Source: Alphaproteobacteria bacterium (GTDB lineage Bacteria; Pseudomonadota; Alphaproteobacteria; SMXP01). From it: a stretch of DNA of 14,137 nt. Below the pieces are notes generated by a model, which was not told the origin of the DNA, searched no databases, and worked only from the letters and a program-made list of their open reading frames with translations. Of the stretch, positions 1 through 6,775 are shown in pieces; the stretch's first letter is position 1, and each line of letters begins with the position of its first letter. A program made the position numbers and the translations under genes. The stretch is taken from contig JANQLI010000003.1 of the NCBI GenBank assembly GCA_028280675.1, positions 1 through 14,137 on the forward strand, given 5' to 3'.

Positions 1-235
1 CCGCACCAGTCTTACGCCATTTGCGCAACCACTTCACTTCCAATTGCCGCCGCCAGCGCCGCACGCGCGGGGAATCGAAACTCAACACCAAGAAGCCCAA
101 GGGAATCATCCAAAACCCGACAATCGGCAGAAACCCGAGAATCCCTCCGACAATCAAGCCGACACCCAAAGCGATTCGCGCGATCCGCGAGCCTGGGAGC
201 TGATAGGTTTTATCGCCAAATCGGATTGTGGACAT
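1..235 (-). CDS. Small PGPGW-like membrane protein (N-terminal 78 codons, cut by the left edge)
   Basis: Reading the minus strand from ATG at 235-233 gives 78 codons with no stop, running off the window. The protein starts MSTIRFGDKTYQLPGSR. It then has a glycine-rich hydrophobic hairpin (about residues 20-57, with GFLPIVGFWMIPLGFLVLS) followed by a very basic stretch with RRWRRQLEVKWLRKW. This layout matches small alphaproteobacterial membrane proteins of the PGPGW type: two membrane segments around a Pro/Gly turn, then an arginine-rich cytosolic tail. An AAAGG-like ribosome site lies about 8 nt upstream of the ATG. The gene is divergent from the neighbouring tRNA-Asn. Its function is unknown; the family has no firm role that I can name. 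Confidence in it being a real gene is good; the family name is recalled from similarity. Confidence 0.75.
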   Translation of the reverse strand, partial: MSTIRFGDKTYQLPGSRIARIALGVGLIVGGILGFLPIVGFWMIPLGFLVLSFDSPRVRRWRRQLEVKWLRKWRKTGA

Positions 236-379
236 TCAGAACGCCTTTCTTAGGACCACCATAGGCTCCATACCGCACAAAAATATGGCCTTTCTTTGCA
301 TAAAGGGCTGGTCTCCGGCAATTCTCTTTGTTATAGGACCCAACCGAACGGTCGATCTTGCTGAGGTGAGGCCGTCTGA

Positions 380-455
380 TCCCCGGTAGCTCAGTTGGTA
401 GAGCAAGCGGCTGTTAACCGCTGGGTCGCTGGTTCGAGTCCGGCCCGGGGAGCCA
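380..455 (+). tRNA. tRNA-Asn (anticodon GUU)
   Basis: The sequence folds as a complete cloverleaf. The acceptor stem pairs TCCCCGG (380-386) with CCGGGGA (445-451), followed by discriminator G452 and an encoded CCA at 453-455. The D-arm contains the AGCTCAGTTGGTAGAGC signature. The anticodon arm is AGCGG-CTGTTAA-CCGCT with anticodon GTT at 413-415, and the T-arm carries GGTTCGAGTCC. It decodes AAC and AAU. It stands alone, followed directly by a terminator. Confidence 0.98.
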
Positions 456-461
456 GTTTCC

Positions 462-495
462 AAAGGGCGAGCCTGATAGAAGGTTCGCCCTTTTT
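462..495 (+). terminator. Intrinsic terminator of tRNA-Asn
   Basis: The arms AAAGGGCGAGCC (462-473) and GGTTCGCCCTTT (482-493) form a 12-bp stem with one G-U pair and a short loop, followed by a T run. It lies 7 nt after the tRNA 3' end, as expected for rho-independent termination of a single-tRNA transcript. Confidence 0.9.
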
Positions 496-566
496 ATATG
501 GTCTTCCTGACCGTTGTGTTCCCCGTCATATTGAATAGGGATTCGTTTTTTAGTGAAGGTGTCGCC

Positions 567-1208
567 ATGACGTCAAAACACAATCTGACTCTCTCTTCAT
601 TTGATCAAGGCGATTCAAAAACGCTTGCTGTCAATCGCGTGTACCATGGATTCGCTACAGTGAATGCATATGAAGTGGCGCATAAAAAGTTCGATGGCAC
701 ATGGACGCCGCCTTTAAAACGCGAGCTCTTTGAATCGGGAGATGCGGTGGTCGTCTTGCCTTATGACCCAATCCGCGACGAAGTGGTTTTGGTCGAACAG
801 TTTCGCATCTCGGCCCATGCCCGTGGCATCAAACCCTGGCTTGCCGAATGCATCGCTGGGCGCGTAGATGAGGGTGAAACACCCGAACAGGTCGCCATCC
901 GTGAAGCACACGAAGAAGCGGGCTGCGTCATCTCCGATCTGCAATATATTGGCGCCATGTTTCTCTCACCCGGCATCATCGCGGAATATGCGACATTTTA
1001 TGTTGCCCGCACAGATGCGGCCAAGGTCAGTGGCGTCCATGGGCTTGACAGTGAAGATGAAGATATTCGCGCGTTTGCTGTGGATTATACCGATGCGCAA
1101 CAGGCGCTGACCGATGGACGCCTGCTCGTCTCCCCCGCCTTTATCTGCCTGCAATGGCTGGCGCTGCATCGCGACCGGTTACGGGAACAATGGACAGGCG
1201 CGGCTTGA
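567..1208 (+). CDS. nudF: Nudix hydrolase, ADP-ribose pyrophosphatase (NudF type)
   Basis: Likely hydrolyses ADP-ribose (and related ADP-sugars) to AMP and ribose-5-phosphate in the cytosol. A full Nudix box GX5EX7REUXEEXGU spans residues 98-121 (G98, E104, R112-E113, E116-E117, G119), coordinating the metal ions. Downstream, MFLSPGIIAEY (131-141) and an acidic SEDEDI loop (162-167) fit the NudF subgroup, where a glutamate in this loop helps catalysis. The protein is 213 aa from ATG 567, near the usual length of about 210. I chose 567 over the in-frame ATG at 498 because GAAGGTG lies just upstream of it, and because 498 sits at the end of the tRNA terminator and adds an unconserved-looking leader. 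It appears to be transcribed alone, with 85 nt before the next gene. Other Nudix substrates cannot be excluded. Confidence 0.88.
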   Translation: MTSKHNLTLSSFDQGDSKTLAVNRVYHGFATVNAYEVAHKKFDGTWTPPLKRELFESGDAVVVLPYDPIRDEVVLVEQFRISAHARGIKPWLAECIAGRVDEGETPEQVAIREAHEEAGCVISDLQYIGAMFLSPGIIAEYATFYVARTDAAKVSGVHGLDSEDEDIRAFAVDYTDAQQALTDGRLLVSPAFICLQWLALHRDRLREQWTGAA

Positions 1209-1293
1209 TCCCCTCTCCGTGACGTTCTAATCTGAACATGGTCAAACAAGGCCTTGATTTCTATGAGGCTTCTCGCATGCAAAAGGACGCTTT

Positions 1294-2151
1294 ATGACAG
1301 AACCCCTTCCCAACAACACCCTCGTGACGGTCGCGTGGTTAGCGCAGCATCTGTCATCGCCGGATGTGCGTGTGATTGACGCCTCTTGGTATTTGCCGAA
1401 CGCACAGCGCGATGGGAAGGCGGAATATGCCGAACAGCACATTCCCGGCGCGCTCTTCTTCGATATTGATGAGATTGCCGACACCGACTCATCCCTGCCC
1501 CACATGTTGCCAAGCCCTGAAAAGTTTTCCTCCCGCATGCGCAAAATGGGACTGGGCGATGGCAACCGGGTCGTTGTCTATGATGGCGCGGGCATGTTCA
1601 GCGCCGCCCGCGTGTGGTGGATGTTCAAAGTGATGGGCCATGAAGATGTCGCTGTGCTGGATGGCGGTTTACCGAAATGGATCGCAGACGGTCATCCGCT
1701 GGAAGACCTGCCGCCCCCACCTGTCCAGGAGCGTCATTTTACGGCGCGTGTGAACAGTATGATGGTCCGTGATCTCAATCAGATGCGCGACAATATTCAG
1801 TCTAAAGATGAACAAGTTTTAGACGCACGCGGCGCCGGACGGTTTAGCGGCCGAGACGTTGAACCGCGCGCGGGCATGCGCGCCGGACATATTCCCGGCA
1901 GTTGCAACTTGCCCTTTATCAATGTGTTTACCGACGATGGCACCATGTTGCGCGGTGAGGCTTTAAAGCAAAAATACAGGGATGCCGGAATCGATCTGAA
2001 TAAACCCATCGTCACCACATGCGGATCTGGTGTGACAGCGGCCGTGCTTTATCTCGGCCTGACGATTCTAGGCTGCCGGAATCTTGCGCTTTATGATGGC
2101 TCTTGGTCGGAATGGGGATCGCATGCTGACGTTCCTGTCGCGACCGCATAA
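1294..2151 (+). CDS. sseA: 3-mercaptopyruvate sulfurtransferase (tandem rhodanese domains)
   Basis: Transfers sulfur from 3-mercaptopyruvate (or thiosulfate) to thiol or cyanide acceptors through a cysteine persulfide. The 285-aa protein has an inactive N-terminal rhodanese domain (about 7-135, with VIDASWYLP and HIPGALFFDID) and a catalytic C-terminal domain (about 155-280, with GRFSGRDVEPRAGMRAGHIPG). The active loop CGSGVT starts at C243. CG[S/D]GVT is the mercaptopyruvate form, while CRKGVT is typical of thiosulfate sulfurtransferases. The terminal YDGSWSEWG (267-275) is a family hallmark. An AAAGGA ribosome site lies about 7 nt before ATG 1294. It is the first gene of a five-gene run with metC and modABC, which suggests a role in cysteine-derived sulfur supply. 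No signal peptide is seen. Confidence 0.93.
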   Translation: MTEPLPNNTLVTVAWLAQHLSSPDVRVIDASWYLPNAQRDGKAEYAEQHIPGALFFDIDEIADTDSSLPHMLPSPEKFSSRMRKMGLGDGNRVVVYDGAGMFSAARVWWMFKVMGHEDVAVLDGGLPKWIADGHPLEDLPPPPVQERHFTARVNSMMVRDLNQMRDNIQSKDEQVLDARGAGRFSGRDVEPRAGMRAGHIPGSCNLPFINVFTDDGTMLRGEALKQKYRDAGIDLNKPIVTTCGSGVTAAVLYLGLTILGCRNLALYDGSWSEWGSHADVPVATA

Positions 2152-2166
2152 AGAGACAGACACCGT

Positions 2167-3330
2167 ATGAAAGACAAAACCAAACTCATCCATGAGGGGC
2201 GCAATCCGGCAGAACATTTCGGCGCGGTGAATACGCCTGTCTACCATGTCTCCACAGTTCTGTTTGAGACAGTCAAAGAGCTTAATCAGTTCACCACCGC
2301 ACGCATGTCCTATGGCCGGCACGGCTCGCCGGGAACGCAAGCCCTCTGCGAAGCGCTGTGCGCTCTCGAGCATGCCGATGGCTGCATTCTGACATCATCG
2401 GGGGTGCAGGCTATTAATGTTGCGCTGCTTGCGTTTCTTAAACCCGGCGATCATTTGCTAATGGTCGATAGCGTCTATAGCCCGACGCGGATTTTTTGTG
2501 ATGGCCTTTTAAAGGATTTCGGCATTACCACGTCTTATTATGATCCGCTTGTCGGAGCGAATATCACAGACCACTTACAAGCGAACACGAAAGTGGTCTT
2601 TTTAGAGTCACCGGGCTCTTTAAGTTTTGAAGTACAAGACGTGCCCGCCATTGTCAAAGCGGTTAAAAAGACCAATGAGTCGATTATCACCATGCTCGAC
2701 AACACCTGGGCGACCCCGCTTTTTTATAAACCGCTTGATCACGGTGTCGATGTCTCCCTACAAGCGATCACCAAATATATTGGTGGGCATGCGGATGTGA
2801 TGATGGGCAGCATTGCCTATAAAGAAACGCATAAAACCGTTCTTGAACAAACACGCTATCAAATGGGACTCAGTGTCGGTCCTGATGACGCCTATCTCGC
2901 TTTGCGTGGATTGCGCTCTCTCTCAGCACGGTTGCAAAGGCACCAAGACAACGGCCTCACCGTCGCGAAATGGCTGCAGCAACGCGAAGGCGTCAGCCGT
3001 GTGATCCATCCAGGTTTGGAAGGCGATGCAGGGCACGCCATCTGGACACGTGATTTCAAAGGCGCAAGTTCCCTCTTTGGCTTTGCCCTTGGCGACGGCA
3101 CGCGGGCGCAAGTGGAAGCCATGCTCGACCATATGTCTCTCTTCGGCATGGGCTTTTCATGGGGTGGGTATGAAAGCTTGCTCATCCCTTGTAATGTGGC
3201 GCGCAATCGCACCGCCACCACATGGGATATGAAAGAGCAATATTTCCGTATCCATGTCGGCCTGGAAGATCCGGACGATTTGATTGCTGATTTAGACGCC
3301 GCCATCACGCGCTTCTATGAGGCCGCTTAG
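2167..3330 (+). CDS. metC: Cystathionine beta-lyase (PLP-dependent Cys/Met metabolism family)
   Basis: Cleaves cystathionine to homocysteine, pyruvate and ammonia in methionine biosynthesis; members often also act as cysteine desulfhydrases. The 387-aa length is typical. Visible cofactor-site elements are YGR at 49-51, the TSSGVQA phosphate-binding segment (76-82), the Y104 SPTR segment, LDNTWATP with D178, and the PLP lysine K203 in ITKYIGGHADVMMG. The ESPGSLSFEVQD segment (147-158) and TKYIGGH favour beta-lyase over cystathionine gamma-synthase. It follows sseA by 15 nt and precedes modA by 3 nt, so it sits inside the operon. The ribosome site is weak (GAGACAG), consistent with coupling to sseA. 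Beta- versus gamma-specificity is inferred from motif style. Confidence 0.9.
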   Translation: MKDKTKLIHEGRNPAEHFGAVNTPVYHVSTVLFETVKELNQFTTARMSYGRHGSPGTQALCEALCALEHADGCILTSSGVQAINVALLAFLKPGDHLLMVDSVYSPTRIFCDGLLKDFGITTSYYDPLVGANITDHLQANTKVVFLESPGSLSFEVQDVPAIVKAVKKTNESIITMLDNTWATPLFYKPLDHGVDVSLQAITKYIGGHADVMMGSIAYKETHKTVLEQTRYQMGLSVGPDDAYLALRGLRSLSARLQRHQDNGLTVAKWLQQREGVSRVIHPGLEGDAGHAIWTRDFKGASSLFGFALGDGTRAQVEAMLDHMSLFGMGFSWGGYESLLIPCNVARNRTATTWDMKEQYFRIHVGLEDPDDLIADLDAAITRFYEAA

Positions 3331-3333
3331 GTC

Positions 3334-4125
3334 ATGGGACGCGCAGCATGCAATGCTGTCGTGATCAGCATTTTGCTTGTGAGTTTTCTCGTCAGCACAT
3401 GGGTGCGGGCCGAGACACTCAATATTTATGCCGCCGCCAGCCTCACAGATGTGGTTGACGACCTGATCATCGCCTTCGAAGACACAAACGATGTCGATGC
3501 GCAAGGCATCTACGCGAGCTCAGCCGCCCTTGTGCGGCAGATCAACGCGGGTGCGCCAGCGCATATCTTTATCTCTGCGCATCCCGCATGGATGGATGAC
3601 GTCGAAGCTGCGAACGCGATTGTCCCGGCGTCTCGACAGATCGTGGCCGCCAATCGCCTCGTCACCATTGCGCATCAAGACAAAGACATGTCGGTTCCGA
3701 TCAGCGCACAAAAAGACATGCGGGTTGTGATTGGCGAACCAACGTCCATCCCCGTCGGCATTTATGCCCTGCAAGCGATGAAAACGATGGGAGACTACGC
3801 GCATGTCAAAGACAATCTCATCTTTGCGGACAATGCGCGGGCGGTCTTGACCTGGATTGAACGTTCTGAAGCCGACTTCGGGATTGTTTACGCCACCGAT
3901 GCGTTAATCAGCGATCAGGTAAAAGTGGTCGCCACATTTCCAGATCACGCCCATGATCCTATTTTCTACCCGGCGGCAAAAACGATCGTGTCGCATGCAC
4001 AAAGTGACGCTTTCTTATCTTTCTTAAGCAGTGCGCAAGGGCAAACCATCTTTACCAAGCATGGATTTGCGCCTGTATCAGATCATCCGCCTCTGACAGA
4101 TGAACCGTTGAGTGTGCCGCAATGA
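3334..4125 (+). CDS. modA: Molybdate ABC transporter, periplasmic binding protein
   Basis: Captures molybdate (and tungstate) in the periplasm and delivers it to ModBC. It is 263 aa with a hydrophobic signal sequence at about residues 7-22 and probable cleavage after VRA at about residue 26. The mature start ETLNIYAAASLTDVVDDL contains the first oxyanion-binding serine (S36). YASSAALVRQI (60-70) carries the second serine site. IGEPTSIPVGIYALQAM and FGIVYATDA are the usual ModA hinge and ligand-loop segments. Start at 3334, 3 nt after metC. The stop overlaps the modB start as ATGA. Both the family motifs and the modBC neighbours support the call. Confidence 0.94.
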   Translation: MGRAACNAVVISILLVSFLVSTWVRAETLNIYAAASLTDVVDDLIIAFEDTNDVDAQGIYASSAALVRQINAGAPAHIFISAHPAWMDDVEAANAIVPASRQIVAANRLVTIAHQDKDMSVPISAQKDMRVVIGEPTSIPVGIYALQAMKTMGDYAHVKDNLIFADNARAVLTWIERSEADFGIVYATDALISDQVKVVATFPDHAHDPIFYPAAKTIVSHAQSDAFLSFLSSAQGQTIFTKHGFAPVSDHPPLTDEPLSVPQ

Positions 4126-4826
4126 TGGGATCATGGCTCACCCCCTTGGAAACGGAAGCGCTCCTCCTGTCGCTTAAAGTCGCACTGTGGGCCGTGCTGG
4201 TCAGCACGCCCTTCGCCATTGGCTTTGCCTGGCTTCTGGCGCGGAAAGAGTTCTGGGGCAAAACGGCCCTCAATGGCCTTATTCACCTGCCGCTTTTTCT
4301 GCCGCCTGTGGTGGTGGGATATGTGCTGCTTGTCATGTTCGGACGCAATGGCGTCATTGGCGCGGGATTGTATGATCTTTTTGGCGTCACACTTGCCTTT
4401 AATTGGAAAGGAGCTGCAGTGGCGGCCGGTGTGATGGGCTTCCCGCTTTTTGTGCGCGCACTGCGCTTGTCGATTGAAGCAATTGACCCGCGCGTCGAAA
4501 CCGCGGCCCGTACGCTCGGCGCATCCCCATTTGAAACCTTTCGCCGCATCACGTTTCCGCTTTTACTGCCTGGCCTCGTGACAGGACTCCTGCTTGCCTT
4601 CGCCCGCGCCCTTGGCGAATTTGGCGCCACAATCACCTTTGTCGCCAATATTCCTGGGCAGACACGCACATTGCCTGTGGCGATCTACACCGCCCTGCAA
4701 TCGCCCGGCGGCGATGACATGGCCCTGCGCATGGTCGTGCTTTCCGTCCTGCTTGCAATTGCCGCGCTGGCTGCTTCGGAAGTGGCGACTAAAATGATCC
4801 GTAAGCGGATTTATGGTGAGCCATGA
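4122..4826 (+). CDS. modB: Molybdate ABC transporter, permease
   Basis: Inner-membrane permease of the molybdate importer, acting as a dimer with two ModC ATPases. It is 234 aa, close to the usual 225-235, with about five to six membrane segments. The cytoplasmic EAA coupling loop, which contacts the ATPase, is near residues 121-150 (EAIDPRVETAARTLGASP, then FRRITFPLLLPG). ALGEFGATI follows, as is typical of ModB. It starts inside the modA stop codon (ATGA) and ends inside the modC start (ATGA), so translational coupling fixes ModA, ModB and ModC expression together. Confidence 0.94.
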   Translation: MMGSWLTPLETEALLLSLKVALWAVLVSTPFAIGFAWLLARKEFWGKTALNGLIHLPLFLPPVVVGYVLLVMFGRNGVIGAGLYDLFGVTLAFNWKGAAVAAGVMGFPLFVRALRLSIEAIDPRVETAARTLGASPFETFRRITFPLLLPGLVTGLLLAFARALGEFGATITFVANIPGQTRTLPVAIYTALQSPGGDDMALRMVVLSVLLAIAALAASEVATKMIRKRIYGEP

Positions 4827-5962
4827 GTGAAGGCAACACACATATCGCCGTCACTCTGCGCAAAAGCTTTGCTGACTTTACTTTGGATGTCGCCTTTGAC
4901 AGCACAAGCGCCCTCACCGCCCTTTTTGGCCCCTCCGGCGCAGGCAAAACAACGCTGATCAATTGCTTGGCCGGTCTGGAACGGCCCGATAGTGGCGCCA
5001 TCACCATCAATGGCGCCACCCTCTTCGACGGGACTACGGGCACAGATATGCCGCCCGAAACACGGCGCATCGGGTATGTCTTTCAAGACGCGCGGCTGTT
5101 TCCTCATTTCAGTGTCGAAGAGAATATGCGGTTCGGCTTGCCCTATGTTCCCGAAAGCGATGCCTGGGCGGACTTCGATCAGATTGTTGATCTCCTGGGG
5201 ATTGGCGCTCTTTTAGACCGCGCGCCCCATCAACTCTCCGGCGGTGAAAAGCAGCGCGTCGCCATTGGCCGCGCTCTCATGACCAGCCCCCGTGTGCTGC
5301 TAATGGATGAACCGCTCGCCAATCTCGATCCGGCACGGCGCATGGACATCATGCCGTTTATCGAACACATCCGCGATGCGTTGAAATTACCGATCATCTA
5401 TGTCTCGCACAATGTCGATGAGATTGTGCGCCTTGCCGATCATGTGGTGATCTTGGATCAGGGCAAGATTAGTGCGCATGGTCCGCTCACCGATGTGCTC
5501 AACCGTCTTGAGGTGCAGTCAGCGTTTCGCCCTGCCGCCTTTGGGGATGGCGGTGCGGATCTCGGCACCGTGCTTGAGGCGCGCGTGCAGGAGCCGGATG
5601 ACGCGCATCACCTCACCGCCCTCTCTGTGGGAGACGATGTGCTGTACGTGCCACGCATGGATGTCACCAAAGGTCAAAACCTGCGCTTGCGCATTGCCGC
5701 CCGAGACGTGGCGCTTGCGCTTGAAAAACCAGCGCAGGCCAGCATCTTAAATGTGCTTGACGGCACCGTGAGTGAATTGGTGCAGAACGATCCTGCGCAT
5801 ATGGATGTCAAAGTCACTACCGCCCATCGGCAAATCCTCTGGGCGCGGATCACCCAGCGCTCCGCCCATGATCTCGGACTCGCAAAGGGCGTACCCGTTT
5901 ATGCGTTGATTAAATCCGTCGCCATTGAAAGCGGCCTGCCGACGGTGAGAGATGGGTCGTGA
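4823..5962 (+). CDS. modC: Molybdate ABC transporter, ATPase with C-terminal Mop/TOBE domain
   Basis: Hydrolyses ATP to drive molybdate import. It is 379 aa, somewhat longer than the usual 350-360. Walker A is GPSGAGKTT (36-44), Q-loop glutamine Q88, signature LSGGE (138-142), Walker B VLLMDE (158-163), and switch histidine H196. The C-terminal part (about 305-368, with ILNVLDGTVSELVQNDP) looks like a Mop/TOBE domain, which in ModC binds molybdate and gives trans-inhibition. FRPAAFGDGGADLGTVLEARV (about 235-255) is the usual linker. The start overlaps the modB stop. It ends the tight part of the operon, 77 nt before the biotin-carrier gene. Confidence 0.94.
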   Translation: MSEGNTHIAVTLRKSFADFTLDVAFDSTSALTALFGPSGAGKTTLINCLAGLERPDSGAITINGATLFDGTTGTDMPPETRRIGYVFQDARLFPHFSVEENMRFGLPYVPESDAWADFDQIVDLLGIGALLDRAPHQLSGGEKQRVAIGRALMTSPRVLLMDEPLANLDPARRMDIMPFIEHIRDALKLPIIYVSHNVDEIVRLADHVVILDQGKISAHGPLTDVLNRLEVQSAFRPAAFGDGGADLGTVLEARVQEPDDAHHLTALSVGDDVLYVPRMDVTKGQNLRLRIAARDVALALEKPAQASILNVLDGTVSELVQNDPAHMDVKVTTAHRQILWARITQRSAHDLGLAKGVPVYALIKSVAIESGLPTVRDGS

Positions 5963-5971
5963 TATTTATTT

Positions 5972-6008
5972 TGTCATCCCGGCCAAGGCCTATGGCCGCA
6001 GGGTGACA
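5972..6008. repeat. REP-like imperfect palindrome between modC and the carrier gene
   Basis: TGTCA (5972-5976) pairs with TGACA (6004-6008), CCC (5978-5980) with GGG (6001-6003), and GGCC (5981-5984) with GGCC (5994-5997), with a T bulge on the left arm and a GCA bulge on the right. The TGTCATCCCGG edge is familiar from dispersed palindromes in alphaproteobacterial genomes. No T run follows on either strand, so it is unlikely to be a strong terminator. It may instead protect the modABC mRNA 3' end. Only one copy is visible here. Confidence 0.5.
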
Positions 6009-6039
6009 TAAAAAACTAAATTTATAAAGGCAACACAGC

Positions 6040-6264
6040 ATGACCATCAAAGACATCCGTTCTGACATTGCCGGGAAGATCTGGCAGATCAAAGCCCCTG
6101 CTGGCGCGGTGGTCGCGGAAGATGACGCGATCATCGTCATTGAATGCATGAAAATGGAAATTCCTGTTCCTGCACCCTTCGACGGTAAAGTCGTTGATGT
6201 CTGCATCACTGAGGGCGATGAAATAGCAGAAGGCCAGCTTCTTGCTAAGATGAAAAAGGCTTAA
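6040..6264 (+). CDS. Stand-alone biotin/lipoyl carrier protein (mini-BCCP)
   Basis: A 74-aa single-domain carrier, the size of a bare biotinyl domain. The attachment motif is IECMKME with the modifiable lysine K38; the usual form is EAMKM, so Cys replaces Ala at position 36. Flanking features match the fold: KAPAGAVVAEDD in the first half and VPAPFDGKVVDVCITEGDEIAEGQLLAKM in the second, where the domain ends in its usual way. It would carry carboxyl groups for an acyl-CoA or pyruvate-type carboxylase, or be lipoylated; the MKM context favours biotin. No carboxylase or biotin ligase gene is in the window, so it is an orphan here. An AAAGG ribosome site lies about 9 nt upstream. It may be read through from modABC or from its own promoter. 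Confidence 0.85.
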   Translation: MTIKDIRSDIAGKIWQIKAPAGAVVAEDDAIIVIECMKMEIPVPAPFDGKVVDVCITEGDEIAEGQLLAKMKKA

Positions 6265-6311
6265 GCCTGTGAACGCCGCACCGCAATCATCATAAGATTT
6301 TCACTCCGCAT

Positions 6312-6345
6312 TTGACATAGCGAAATATATCGTTATGTCTGATAG
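6312..6345 (+). promoter_or_regulatory. Predicted promoter with overlapping 26-bp palindromic operator
   Basis: TTGACA (6312-6317) is a perfect -35 hexamer. With 16-17 nt spacing the -10 would fall at about 6334-6340 (TATGTC or ATGTCT), which is a poor match. A palindrome at 6314-6339 covers both: the left half GACATAGCGAAAT matches the reverse complement of the right half ATATCGTTATGTC at 11 of 13 positions. A repressor bound here would block RNA polymerase. Given the ZnuD-like receptor downstream, a metal-responsive regulator such as Zur is the first candidate, but I do not recognise the motif as a canonical Zur box. Confidence 0.6.
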
Positions 6346-6371
6346 CTAATTGGGTGGGCCTTAAACGCACA

Positions 6372-6698
6372 ATGCGCAAAGCAAAAAAACAGCATTGGAA
6401 TGCATGGCGGTGGAAGACATCTCTTCCGCTGCTTTTGTCATGCGTGTTTTTTGCTGCACAGCTTATCACGCTATCGCATAATGCAGAATTCGGACACGAT
6501 CACCATCATCATGATGATGACCAGGTTTGTGAGCTGGTTCTCTATGCCGACCGGTCCGGATCAGCGGATGCGCCATCGGTCTTCACCTTCTCGCTGCCTG
6601 TTGTGCCCCGCGCGCATCATGGCTGGACACAACAGACATCTCTCTCCCTTGCACGCATCTCACAAGCTGACGCACGCGCGCCTCCTGTTCACTCCTGA
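6372..6698 (+). CDS. Small exported or membrane-anchored His-rich protein upstream of TonB receptor
   Basis: 108 aa from ATG 6372; an in-frame GTG at 6354 is an alternative start, and neither has a clear ribosome site. It has a basic N-terminus (MRKAKKQH), one hydrophobic segment (about 17-34, LPLLLSCVFFAAQLITL), then a metal-binding cluster HDHHHHDDD at 42-50 followed by a cysteine (C53). It ends with ARAPPVHS. The layout of a single N-terminal anchor, a short His-rich stretch and an ARAPP tail resembles small proteins (DUF2946-like) found beside ZnuD-type receptors in other alphaproteobacteria. It probably faces the periplasm and binds zinc or a similar ion. It sits between the palindromic operator and the receptor, 77 nt before the latter, so co-regulation is likely. 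Function unproven. Confidence 0.7.
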   Translation: MRKAKKQHWNAWRWKTSLPLLLSCVFFAAQLITLSHNAEFGHDHHHHDDDQVCELVLYADRSGSADAPSVFTFSLPVVPRAHHGWTQQTSLSLARISQADARAPPVHS

Positions 6699-6726
6699 TC
6701 TCACCCTTCATTTTTAACGTTTAGAC

Positions 6727-6755
6727 GCACAGCGACTGCGAGACGCAGGCTGTGC
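6727..6755 (+). promoter_or_regulatory. Intercistronic stem-loop just upstream of the receptor's Shine-Dalgarno
   Basis: GCACAGC (6727-6733) pairs fully with GCTGTGC (6749-6755), and inside it CTGCG (6736-6740) pairs with CGCAG (6744-6748) around an AGA loop, with only a GA bulge. There is no T run after it, so it is not a standard terminator. It ends 8 nt before the AGGAG ribosome site of the receptor gene, a position suited to mRNA processing, 5' stabilisation, or control of differential expression of the two genes. Confidence 0.6.
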
Positions 6756-6763
6756 ATAGTTTC

Positions 6764-6768
6764 AGGAG
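6764..6768 (+). promoter_or_regulatory. Shine-Dalgarno that fixes the receptor start at 6776
   Basis: AGGAG lies 7 nt before ATG 6776. The longer in-frame start at 6752 would fall inside the right arm of the upstream hairpin, has no ribosome site and spoils the signal peptide, so 6776 is preferred. Confidence 0.8.
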
Positions 6769-6775
6769 TCACTTT

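Noticed and set aside
380..455. tRNA-Asn as a possible integration site of a mobile element
   Set aside because: No integrase and no second copy of the tRNA 3' end were found in the window, and the neighbours look like core genes.
236..463. Minus-strand frame with GSPGRTRTSDPAVNSRLLYQLSYRG
   Set aside because: This is the antisense translation of the tRNA-Asn gene, a common false protein prediction.
5972..6010. Palindrome after modC as an intrinsic terminator
   Set aside because: The stem has bulges and is followed by ATAAAAAAC, not by T residues; on the other strand there is no gene to terminate.
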